Positions 1-6,584 of a stretch of DNA of 8,271 bases are shown in pieces. Position 1 is the stretch's first letter, and every line of letters begins with the position of its first letter. The translations under genes were made by a program, and so were the position numbers. Source of the DNA: Acidothermales bacterium (lineage in GTDB: Bacteria; Actinomycetota; Actinomycetes; Streptosporangiales; WHST01); contig JAFMQP010000164.1 of the NCBI GenBank assembly GCA_017354575.1, positions 1-8,271 on the forward strand. Reading direction: 5' to 3'. The notes under the pieces are model-generated. The model did not search any database. It was not told the origin of the DNA and saw nothing but the letters and a program-made list of their open reading frames with translations.

Positions 1-2020
1 CGTGGACGATCTGCTCGAACAGGGCCTGACCGATCCCGAAGCTCACACTTCCGTCGACCTGCATGCGGGCGTTGAGCGGGTTCACGACGGTGCCGGCGTA
101 GACGGAGGCGCGTAGCCGACACACGTACACCTTGCCCGTCCTGGTGTCGACGTCGACCACCGCCGCGATCGCGCCCTGGTGCCAGTGATCGGACGCGACG
201 CCCTGGCCCGTCTCCGGGTCGAGCCCACCGGTCCACACGCACGTGCCGTTGCCCCACACCGTTCCCAGCCGCGACCGGCCTACCACCTCCGCGATGCCGC
301 GGAACGTCTCCGGGTCGCCCTTGACGCCGATCCGTCCGCCGTCGACCTCGAGGTCGTGCACGGACACCTCGAGCTGGTCGGCCGCGAGCTCGAGCAGCTT
401 CGCCCGGACGTCCTCGACGGCGTGCCGCACGGCCGAACCCATGGCGGCGGTGGAACGGCTCGAACTGGTCGTCGTGTCGAACGGCGTGGTGTCGGTGTCC
501 GGGCCGACGACCCGTACGGATCCGATGCCGACCCCGAGGCCGCCCGCGGCGATCTGCGCGAGTGCCGTGTGTGCGCCCTGGCCCATCTCGACCGTGGACG
601 TCAGCACCTGCATGCTGCCGTCACCGTTCACCTTCACCGACGCGTTTGACGTGGACGGCGTGATCGTCGACTTGACTCCCACGGCGCAGCCGCGGCCGCG
701 CCGGATCGCGGGGTCCCGTGGCGCGTCGTCGGGTTCGTCGTCGAAGAGCCGCACGGCGTCGTCGAGCAGATCGCGAAAGCGGACGTCGTCCAGCACCTGA
801 CCGGTTGCGAACGTGTCGCCGTCGGCGAGCAGGTTGCGCCGCCGCAGCTCGACGGGGTCGATACCGAGCTCGGCGGCGATGATGTCCATCTGCCGCTCGT
901 ACGCCCAACAGCCTTGCGCCACACCGTAACCACGGAAGGCACCGGCGGAGGGCAGATTCGTGAACACCGCGCGAGAGTCCACGTGCACATGCGGGATCCG
1001 GTAGGGTCCCACGGCACCGTAGCCGCCGTTCTTGATCAGCCGTGGGCTGATGTCGGTGTAGGCGCCGGCGTTGAACAGCGCGTCCACATGCCGTGCGACG
1101 ATCACGCCGTCCTCGCGCACGCCCGTGCGCAACCGGATGAAGGACTCGTGCTTGGAGTTCGTGACGAACTCCTCCTCGCGCGACAGCACCAGCTTCACCG
1201 GACGGCCGGTACGTTGCGCGAGTACGGCGGCGAGCGGCTCGACCTTCGCGTAGCACTTGCCGCCGAACGCACCGCCCATCGGGGGCACGATCACGCGCAC
1301 CCGCGACGCCGGCACCGAGAACATGTACGCCAGTGCGTCCCTGACCGCGTAGGGCGTCTGCGTACCCGTGGTGACGACGAGGTCGTCGCCGTCGAACCAC
1401 GCCACCGCGGCGTGTGGTTCCAGCGAGACGTGCTGGACGGCAGGCGTCGCGAACTCGTGCTCGAACACGCGATCCGCGTACTTGAAGCCGTCCAGGCCTT
1501 CGCCCTTGCGGAGGCGGAACATGTTGCAGACGTTGCCCGACCGGCCGTGCAGCACGATGTCGGCATAGCCGGGTGCCCGGTCGTCGCTGTCGTCGTGCAG
1601 CACGGGCGCACCGTCGGCGAGTGCGTCCCTTGGCGTGAACACTGCGGACAGCTCGTCGTAGTCGGCCTCGACTAGCGCGGCGGCGCCACGTGCGGCACGT
1701 GCACTCACCGCGGCGACCGCGGCGATAGGCTCACCGACGTAACGGACCTTGTCGATCGCGAGAACCGGTTGGTCGCGGAACACCGGGCCGTACAACGGGC
1801 GGATCGAACCGTCGAGCAGGTCCGCGCCGGTGAGCACCGAGACGACGCCAGGCTGGTTGGCGGCCTCCGTCGTGTCGACGCTCAGCAGCCGCGCGTGCGG
1901 CATACTGCTCCTTGCGACGGCGACGTGGAGAGTGCCCGGAGGCTCGTGGTTCACCGTGTAGTCGATCCGGCCGGACACCCGAGCACGGGCGTCGATCATC
2001 GGCGTCCGCTCACCGATCAC
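1..2020 (-). CDS. Molybdopterin-binding large subunit of molybdenum hydroxylase (C terminus outside window)
   Basis: The frame is open from 2020 to 2, 673 codons without a stop. The GTG start makes a GTGA overlap with the FAD subunit and gives the family's N terminus (IGERTPMIDARARVSGR, 2-18), so the ATG at codon 8 is less likely. Visible blocks are VRYVGEPIAAVAA (from 92), Gln221 in GTQTPYAVRDALAY, the cofactor loop GGAFGGK (249-255), GAFRGYG with Arg363 (360-366), and MGQGAHTALAQ (479-489). The AYxCSFR loop of true CO dehydrogenase is absent; the site resembles xanthine dehydrogenase, nicotinate, furoyl-CoA and hydroxybenzoyl-CoA enzymes. The catalytic GxGE glutamate, normally near the C terminus, lies beyond the window. 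It should hydroxylate (or dehydroxylate) a ring or acyl-CoA carbon using molybdopterin and water. Large subunits are usually 750-800 residues, so roughly 80-130 are missing. Confidence 0.93.
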   Translation of the reverse strand, partial: MIGERTPMIDARARVSGRIDYTVNHEPPGTLHVAVARSSMPHARLLSVDTTEAANQPGVVSVLTGADLLDGSIRPLYGPVFRDQPVLAIDKVRYVGEPIAAVAAVSARAARGAAALVEADYDELSAVFTPRDALADGAPVLHDDSDDRAPGYADIVLHGRSGNVCNMFRLRKGEGLDGFKYADRVFEHEFATPAVQHVSLEPHAAVAWFDGDDLVVTTGTQTPYAVRDALAYMFSVPASRVRVIVPPMGGAFGGKCYAKVEPLAAVLAQRTGRPVKLVLSREEEFVTNSKHESFIRLRTGVREDGVIVARHVDALFNAGAYTDISPRLIKNGGYGAVGPYRIPHVHVDSRAVFTNLPSAGAFRGYGVAQGCWAYERQMDIIAAELGIDPVELRRRNLLADGDTFATGQVLDDVRFRDLLDDAVRLFDDEPDDAPRDPAIRRGRGCAVGVKSTITPSTSNASVKVNGDGSMQVLTSTVEMGQGAHTALAQIAAGGLGVGIGSVRVVGPDTDTTPFDTTTSSSRSTAAMGSAVRHAVEDVRAKLLELAADQLEVSVHDLEVDGGRIGVKGDPETFRGIAEVVGRSRLGTVWGNGTCVWTGGLDPETGQGVASDHWHQGAIAAVVDVDTRTGKVYVCRLRASVYAGTVVNPLNARMQVDGSVSFGIGQALFEQIVH

Positions 2021-2916
2021 AGCAGCACCGCCCGGTCGTGCCCCGCCCACGCCCGCGTCAGCGCCTCGACGACGAGCTCGGGCAACACCCGCAGACGGTA
2101 CTCCGCGCTCCCCCTGATGTCCGACAACGGATCCGCGGCCGCGACGTACCGCGCCGCTACGTCGCGCATCGCGTCCGGTGACACCACAGGGCCCTGGAGG
2201 CCTTGCTCCGCCTCACGTACGCGGAGCGGCACCGGCCCGGCGCCGATGGCGGCGACGCGGGCCGCCGAGCAGTTGCCGTCGTCGTCGCGTTGCAGGAACG
2301 CGGCGACGCCGAGACAGGTCCGGTCCTCGGCGTTCCGCGACAGGAACTTCACGTAGCTGCCGGTACAGTGCTCCGACGGTACCGGTACCCGCACATCGAC
2401 GACGAGTTCGTCGGGCGCCAGCGCGGTCTCGAAATAGTCGACGAAGAACTCGTCGACCGGGACCGACCGCGCGCCCGACCTCGATCGCAGGCGTACCTCC
2501 GCGTCGAGTGCCGCCAACAGGCACGGCAGGTCGGAGGTGTTGTCGGCCTCCGCGACGTTGCCACCCCACGTCGCCGCGTTGCGGACCCGAAGGTTGCCGA
2601 CGTGGCCGAGCGCGGCGGCGACCACAGGCAGCCGTTCCCGCACGGTCGCGGAGATCTCGGTGGAGCGCAACCGCGCCAGCGCACCGAGCGAGACGACGTC
2701 GTCGTCCGCCTCGATCCGGTCGAGGCCGGGGACGCCGGAAAGACCGACGAGATGGCCGGCCGAGATCAGGCCGGCGCGCCACAGGATCGTGAACGCGGTG
2801 CCGCCCGCGATCAGCTTGGCGTCCTCGCCGTGTTCCGCGAGCAGGTCGAGGACCTCCTCGACCGTGTCGGGACGGTGCAGTGCCGTACGGCCCACGGCGG
2901 GCGTCGCCACCGTCAT
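2017..2916 (-). CDS. FAD-binding (medium) subunit of molybdenum hydroxylase, xanthine dehydrogenase/CoxM family
   Basis: This 299-residue subunit carries FAD and passes electrons from the Fe-S subunit to an external acceptor. Visible motifs are the FAD pyrophosphate loop AGGTAFTI (37-44), the second FAD motif RNAATWGGN then ADNTSDLP (112-131), and the C-terminal DIRGSAEYR (266-274), typical of CoxM/CutM/HcrB-like proteins. Trp replaces the usual Ile in the TIGGN block, a mild variation. The start at 2916 gives a normal N terminus and an ATGA overlap with ubiX. Its own TGA overlaps the GTG start of the large subunit by 4 bases. The pairing fixes it as part of one three-subunit enzyme; the small [2Fe-2S] subunit is not in the window. 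Substrate unknown. Confidence 0.94.
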   Translation of the reverse strand: MTVATPAVGRTALHRPDTVEEVLDLLAEHGEDAKLIAGGTAFTILWRAGLISAGHLVGLSGVPGLDRIEADDDVVSLGALARLRSTEISATVRERLPVVAAALGHVGNLRVRNAATWGGNVAEADNTSDLPCLLAALDAEVRLRSRSGARSVPVDEFFVDYFETALAPDELVVDVRVPVPSEHCTGSYVKFLSRNAEDRTCLGVAAFLQRDDDGNCSAARVAAIGAGPVPLRVREAEQGLQGPVVSPDAMRDVAARYVAAADPLSDIRGSAEYRLRVLPELVVEALTRAWAGHDRAVLL

Positions 2917-3548
2917 GTGCTGCCTTCCAGGCTGCGGAGGCGCGCGTCGCGCACCACCCCGATCCGCTGGTCCGGCTCCGTACGGATCCCCTCCCATCGG
3001 CGGATGACCTCGTCCGGGACATCGATGTCGAACAGGTCGAGCACGCGGTACACGGTGTGGTCGACGATGTCATCGATCGACTGCGGCCTGCTGTAGAAGG
3101 CGGGCACAGGCGGTGCGATCACCGCGCCGATCTCCGTCGCCTGCACCATCAGCCGCAGGTGACCGAGGTGCAGCGGCGTCTCCCGCGGGACGAGGACGAG
3201 CCGCCGGCGTTCCTTGAGCACCACATCGGCTGCGCGCACGAGCAGATCGCTGTCGCTCGACGTGGCGACGCCGGACAGGGTCCGCATCGAGCACGGGCAG
3301 ATGACCATCCCCGCCGTACGGAACGATCCGCTCGACGGCGCCGCGGCGATGTCCCTGAACGAGTACGAGTAGTCGGCCAGGTCCACCACCTCCCGCAACG
3401 TGCGGTCGGTCTCGTAGGTCATCGTCTGTTTCGCCGCTGGGCTGACGATGAGATGCGTCTCGACGTCGGGCACCGTACGCAGCACCTCGAGCAGCCTTAT
3501 GCCGTACGCGACACCGCTTGCGCCGGACAACCCGACGACGATCCGCAT
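2913..3548 (-). CDS. ubiX: UbiX-type flavin prenyltransferase
   Basis: This 211-residue protein attaches a dimethylallyl group to reduced FMN to make prenylated FMN, the cofactor of the UbiD-family enzyme encoded just upstream. Visible signatures are the flavin-binding start RIVVGLSGASG (2-12), Ser36 in VSPAAK, PCSMRTLSG (85-93), VPRETPL (120-126), Glu139 in the segment leading to APPVPAFY (145-152), and the C-terminal VIRRWEG (181-187). Length is normal (about 190-210). It belongs to the dedicated UbiX partners encoded beside catabolic UbiD genes; PAD1/VdcB/BsdB-like would be an equivalent name. It has its own ribosome site, and its TGA shares an ATGA with the next gene, tying it to the molybdenum hydroxylase genes. 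No truncation or odd residues were seen. Confidence 0.95.
   Translation of the reverse strand: MRIVVGLSGASGVAYGIRLLEVLRTVPDVETHLIVSPAAKQTMTYETDRTLREVVDLADYSYSFRDIAAAPSSGSFRTAGMVICPCSMRTLSGVATSSDSDLLVRAADVVLKERRRLVLVPRETPLHLGHLRLMVQATEIGAVIAPPVPAFYSRPQSIDDIVDHTVYRVLDLFDIDVPDEVIRRWEGIRTEPDQRIGVVRDARLRSLEGST
2923..2928 (-). promoter_or_regulatory. Ribosome binding site for FAD subunit gene
   Basis: GGAAGG lies 6 bases before the ATG at 2916-2914, inside the end of ubiX. It selects this start over the longer frame that runs back to 2997. Confidence 0.65.
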
Positions 3549-3554
3549 CGACGA

Positions 3555-3563
3555 CTTCCCTCC
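3555..3563 (-). promoter_or_regulatory. Ribosome binding site for UbiX gene
   Basis: GGAGGGAAG ends 6 bases before the ATG at 3548-3546, in the 18-base gap after the UbiD-family stop. It is a strong site supporting this start. Confidence 0.75.
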
Positions 3564-3566
3564 GCT

Positions 3567-4991
3567 TCAGGGTGTGTTCGTAGGAGTAGACCAGGAGAGG
3601 TCCTGGACGTAGTCGCCCGGGTCGATCGCGTCCACCAGATCCTGCTTGGCCAACGCGCGTTCGGCGAACTCGACGGGTGGCAGCGGCTTCGTGCAGTCGA
3701 AGATGACCTTCGTCTCCATGACGCCCTTCTCCAACCGGTTGTGCCCGTACGAGCTGGGGTTGAGGTGGGCGCCCAGCGCGTTCGGTATCACCTTCATGTC
3801 GGTGTCGGCCTGGAAGCGCATCGCCATCGCCCACAGCACTTCCTGCTCGTTGAACGGGTCGATGTCCTCGTCGACGATCACCACGTGCTTGATGTTCGGT
3901 TCCGTCGTCATCGCGGCGAACGCCGCCTGCGTGGGCTCGCCGTCGGCCCGCTTGTGCAGTGAGATGTAGCAGAACGACCGTCCGCCGCCTGACCATGGAA
4001 GGTTCACGCCCTTGAGGTTCGGGCAGACCGCGCGGATGGCGCGGTACAGCGACCCCATACGGGGGATGGCGCCGAGGATCGTGTGCTCCGGGTGTGCGTT
4101 GAACAGGTCCTGGCAGATGGCGTCGCGGCGCATCGTGACGGCAGACACCTCGATGTACGGACGCGGGCCCTGCATGTTGTAGTACCCGGGCCACTCGCCG
4201 AACGTGCCCTCGTACTGGCGCTTGCCCGGCTGCAGGTAGCCCTCGATCACGATCTCGGCATGTGCCGGAATCGGCAGGTCCACCGTCTCGCCCCGGACGA
4301 CCTCGAGCGACTCCCCCATCAGCGAACCACAGAGCTCGAGCTCGTGCCCGGGCCCCGGCACCTTCGCCACCGACGACAGGTAGAACGCGGGATGGTGCCC
4401 GATCACCACCGCGATCGGCGTGGCCTCGCCGTGCTCCTCGTAGTCGGCGTGAATGTGACTGCCGTGGTTCGCCGGGTTCACCATGAACCCCAGCTGGCGG
4501 GGTCCCTGCAGCTGCAGGCGATACATGCCGGTGTTGACCGCACCCGTGTCGCGTTCCTTCATCACGCTTACGCCGGCGGAGATGTAGCGGCCCGCGTCCT
4601 TCTCGCACTTGTGCGTCAGCGGGAGCTTGGTCAGATCCGCCTCGTCGCCGCGCAGGACGACCTCGCGTACCGGCGCGTCCGCCGCGTCGACCCAGCTGAT
4701 CGGTGTCGGGTTGGACTCGCGCTCGCTGTGCAGGCGCTCGGCCTCGAGCAGGTCCGACACACCCATCGCGATGGCCATGCGCTCGTTCGACGCGTGTAGG
4801 TTGATGAGGACGGGCAGGTCGGAACCCTTCACGTCACGGAAGAGTACGGCGGGGAACTGGTTCGAACGCTGGAGTTTCGCGAGCAGCGCGGTGATCTCGT
4901 GTTCGGCGTCGACCTGCCTGGTGACCTCCTTGAGGTCACCAGGACGCTGCTTCGCGATCTCGTCCAGGAAGCTGCGCAGGCTCTTCGGCAT
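3567..4991 (-). CDS. UbiD-family prenylated-FMN-dependent (de)carboxylase
   Basis: This 474-residue cytoplasmic enzyme should act reversibly on an unsaturated or aromatic carboxylic acid using prenylated FMN, Mn2+ and K+. The cofactor-site motif NTGMYRLQ (153-160) places Asn153 and Arg158 at the spacing of the metal-ligand Asn and catalytic Arg of Aspergillus Fdc1 (N168/R173); His176 falls where Fdc1 has its second metal ligand (H191). EGTFGEWPGY (261-270) supplies Glu261 and Glu266 with the 5-residue spacing of the catalytic glutamates (E277/E282). Other family blocks are PIAVVIGHHPA (192-202) and VVIVDEDIDPFN (370-381). The length matches UbiD-like (hydroxy)benzoate decarboxylases such as BsdC/VdcC (about 475), but no BsdD/VdcD-type small partner gene is present. 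It is 18 bases upstream of the cofactor-making UbiX. Family is certain; substrate and reaction direction are not. Confidence 0.96.
   Translation of the reverse strand: MPKSLRSFLDEIAKQRPGDLKEVTRQVDAEHEITALLAKLQRSNQFPAVLFRDVKGSDLPVLINLHASNERMAIAMGVSDLLEAERLHSERESNPTPISWVDAADAPVREVVLRGDEADLTKLPLTHKCEKDAGRYISAGVSVMKERDTGAVNTGMYRLQLQGPRQLGFMVNPANHGSHIHADYEEHGEATPIAVVIGHHPAFYLSSVAKVPGPGHELELCGSLMGESLEVVRGETVDLPIPAHAEIVIEGYLQPGKRQYEGTFGEWPGYYNMQGPRPYIEVSAVTMRRDAICQDLFNAHPEHTILGAIPRMGSLYRAIRAVCPNLKGVNLPWSGGGRSFCYISLHKRADGEPTQAAFAAMTTEPNIKHVVIVDEDIDPFNEQEVLWAMAMRFQADTDMKVIPNALGAHLNPSSYGHNRLEKGVMETKVIFDCTKPLPPVEFAERALAKQDLVDAIDPGDYVQDLSWSTPTNTP
4917..4943 (-). repeat. Perfect 12-bp inverted repeat (hairpin) inside start of UbiD-family gene
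   Basis: On the coding strand the arms are CCTGGTGACCTC and GAGGTCACCAGG with loop AAG, all 12 pairs perfect. It covers exactly codons 17-25 (Pro17 to Arg25), +49 to +75 from the ATG. The loop plus the first bases of the 3' arm spell AAGGAGGT (4931-4924), the full consensus complement of the 16S rRNA tail, but no ATG, GTG or TTG follows at initiating distance. There is no T-run after it, so it is not an intrinsic terminator. Function is unknown: an RNA structure, a pause site or a protein-binding palindrome are possible. Confidence 0.7.
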
Positions 4992-5034
4992 TGACTCGTC
5001 CTTCCGTTACGTGAGGCTCATCTGGTTCCGTTGG
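4992..5034 (-). other. Intergenic spacer between transporter and enzyme genes
   Basis: At 43 bases this is the longest non-coding stretch in the window. It holds the ribosome site of the UbiD-family gene. There is no convincing hairpin with a T-run and no paired -35/-10 promoter boxes, so transcription probably continues through it. Confidence 0.6.
4999..5005 (-). promoter_or_regulatory. Ribosome binding site for UbiD-family gene
   Basis: GGAAGGA lies 7 bases before the ATG at 4991-4989. It is strong and well spaced, supporting initiation independent of the upstream genes. Confidence 0.75.
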
Positions 5035-5817
5035 TCAAGAAGGCGACAGCGCCCATCCGTTGAGCCGCCTGTTGGCGAATTCCACGATCGTCGACAGCAC
5101 CACGGCGAGGACGATCACGACGACGGCGACGGCCAGTATCCCCGTCGTGTCGAACGCCCCTTCGTAGCTCTTGTCCAGTGCGGCGAGGCCGAACACCGCG
5201 ATGAACAGCTCGCCGTTGAACATCCCCTTCACTGCCCGGCCCATGCCCAATCGCAGGCCGGAGAGGATCTCGGGACCGGCGCTCCTGACCGTCACCCAGA
5301 AGAACGCGGCCACCGGCCCGGCCCCGAACGACCGTGCCATGTCGTGCAGGGCGCTGCTCGCTCCGGCGACCGCGTTGCGCGTGTTGACCATGATGAACAC
5401 GGACGCGTAGAGCACGATGACCGCGATGAGCGTGAACGACGACAGGCCGAACAGCACGTACAGCACCGGTACGAGCATGATCGACGGCGCCGCCATCAGG
5501 GCGTCCACGTAGACGCGCAGCGCGAAGTTCACGTACTTCGACACTGCCATGAGCGTGCCGATCACGATGCCGGCGACGACGGAGACCAGGTAACCGACCA
5601 CCAGGTTGGTCACACTCTGCACCAACGGCTCCTGCAGTTTGCCCTGGGCGGCCAGCTCGCCGACGCGCCCGAGGACCGCGTGCAGCGAAGGGAACCAGGA
5701 GATGAGGTGCAACGCACCGATGAGCTCCCAGAGTGCCAGGCCGACCACGAGACCGAGCGCCTGCAGGGCGAGCGGGCCTCTCGGCAGCAGGCGCCGGCGG
5801 GATCCGGGCGTCAGCAT
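5035..5817 (-). CDS. ABC transporter permease, NitT/TauT class, second of two
   Basis: This 260-residue integral membrane protein has hydrophobic segments at about 17-37, 68-91, 109-124, 127-145, 199-213 and 226-246. Its EAA-type coupling loop is at about 160-189 (FGAGPVAAFFWVTV ... GPEILSGLR). The loop keeps the FGA and GLR elements but has VRSAGP where most relatives have LPxxxP, so the LP pair seen in the first permease is missing. The start is ATG at 5817 with a good ribosome site; the ATPase stop lies inside its first codons. It probably pairs with the first permease. It is the last transporter gene, followed by a 43-base gap before the enzyme genes. Family is confident; pairing is inferred from gene order. 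Confidence 0.92.
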   Translation of the reverse strand: MLTPGSRRRLLPRGPLALQALGLVVGLALWELIGALHLISWFPSLHAVLGRVGELAAQGKLQEPLVQSVTNLVVGYLVSVVAGIVIGTLMAVSKYVNFALRVYVDALMAAPSIMLVPVLYVLFGLSSFTLIAVIVLYASVFIMVNTRNAVAGASSALHDMARSFGAGPVAAFFWVTVRSAGPEILSGLRLGMGRAVKGMFNGELFIAVFGLAALDKSYEGAFDTTGILAVAVVVIVLAVVLSTIVEFANRRLNGWALSPS

Positions 5818-6584
5818 GCGAGCGTCTCCCAGATCTTGTCGCGCATCGAGGTGAACGCCTCGCTCGACTCCTGGCTCCTGGTACGCGGCCGCGGCAGTTC
5901 CGGCGTCAGCGTCTCGACGACACGACCGGGCTTGCCGCCCATCACCAGCACCCGGTCGGACAGGAACAGGGCCTCTTCGACGCTGTGCGTGATGAACAAC
6001 ACGGTCTTCTTGTCCCGTTCCCAGATCCGCAGCAGCTCCTCCTGCATGCTCCTGCGGGTGATCTCGTCGAGACTGCCGAACGGCTCGTCCATCAGCAGGA
6101 CGTCGGGGTCGACGCTCAGGGCACGTGCGATCCCGACCCGTTGGCGCATCCCGCCGGACAGCTCGTGCGGCAGCGCGTCCGCGAACCCGTCGAGCCCGAC
6201 CATCTCGAGCGCCGCCCTCGCCCGGCGGCGGCGCTCGGCCCGGCCGACGCCTTGCAGCTTCAAGCCGAACGCGACGTTGTCGAGCGAGCTCGCCCACGGC
6301 AGCAACGCGAAGTCCTGGAACACCACCGCGCGTTCCCTGCCGGGACCGGTGACCGCCTTGCCGTCCACCTCGATGGTGCCGGCGTCCACGTCGAGCAGGC
6401 CCGCGACGGAGCGGAGCAGGCTCGTCTTGCCGCAACCGCTCGGCCCGACGATCGACACGAACTCGGCGCGCGCGATCTCGAAGGTCACGTCACCCAGCAC
6501 GGGGACGACGCTCGCCCGTCCCCGGGTCTCACGGACGAAGGACTTCGCGAGTCCGCTCACCCGTACCGCCACGTCTGTGCTCAT
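5811..6584 (-). CDS. ABC transporter ATP-binding protein, NitT/TauT (SsuB/TauB-like)
   Basis: This is a 257-residue cytoplasmic ATPase with every expected motif: Walker A GPSGCGKTS (47-55), Q-loop Gln90 in VFQDFALLPW, signature LSGGMRQRV (142-150), Walker B VLLMDEP (162-168), D-loop SLD (171-173) and switch His200. FALLPW after the Q-loop and the LSGGMRQR signature are characteristic of the nitrate/sulfonate/taurine branch. The open frame extends far upstream, but that part only shadows the permease gene. The ATG at 6584 was chosen because it gives the family's usual N terminus and forms an ATGA overlap with the first permease stop, implying translational coupling; the Shine-Dalgarno match is weak. 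The end overlaps the second permease start by 7 bases. It would power uptake by the flanking permeases. Confidence 0.95.
   Translation of the reverse strand: MSTDVAVRVSGLAKSFVRETRGRASVVPVLGDVTFEIARAEFVSIVGPSGCGKTSLLRSVAGLLDVDAGTIEVDGKAVTGPGRERAVVFQDFALLPWASSLDNVAFGLKLQGVGRAERRRRARAALEMVGLDGFADALPHELSGGMRQRVGIARALSVDPDVLLMDEPFGSLDEITRRSMQEELLRIWERDKKTVLFITHSVEEALFLSDRVLVMGGKPGRVVETLTPELPRPRTRSQESSEAFTSMRDKIWETLAC
5825..5830 (-). promoter_or_regulatory. Ribosome binding site for second permease
   Basis: GGGAGA lies 7 bases before the ATG at 5817-5815, within the end of the ATPase gene. It fixes the start of the second permease, whose open frame otherwise runs far upstream through the ATPase. 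Confidence 0.6.

Noticed and set aside
621..1675. Several open frames on both strands within the large-subunit region
   Set aside because: The minus frame ending at position 2 contains all molybdenum hydroxylase motifs without a stop from 2020. The other frames give Arg-rich sequence without motifs.
2378..2389. 12-bp palindrome GGTACCGGTACC in the FAD subunit gene
   Set aside because: A 12-bp palindrome is expected about twice by chance in a window this size, and this one reflects Val-Pro-Val-Pro codons.
2880..3962. A 360-codon open frame on the plus strand opposite ubiX and the UbiD-family gene
   Set aside because: The Arg/His-rich product has no recognisable domain and is antisense to two genes with intact motifs.
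4332..4343. 12-bp palindrome GAGCTCGAGCTC in the UbiD-family gene
   Set aside because: Explained by Glu-Leu-Glu-Leu codons (GAG CTC GAG CTC).
4505..4518. 14-bp perfect palindrome CCTGCAGCTGCAGG in the UbiD-family gene
   Set aside because: It arises from the codons of a Leu-Gln-Leu-Gln stretch (CTG CAG CTG CAG) and has no loop or regulatory context.
4917..4943. Reading the strong hairpin as a rho-independent terminator
   Set aside because: No T-run follows on the coding strand, and the gene continues intact through it.
5010..5038. Possible internal promoter before the UbiD-family gene (TTGACC at 5038-5033, minus strand)
   Set aside because: No TATAAT- or TAnnnT-like -10 box lies 16-18 bases downstream, so a single -35-like hexamer is not enough.
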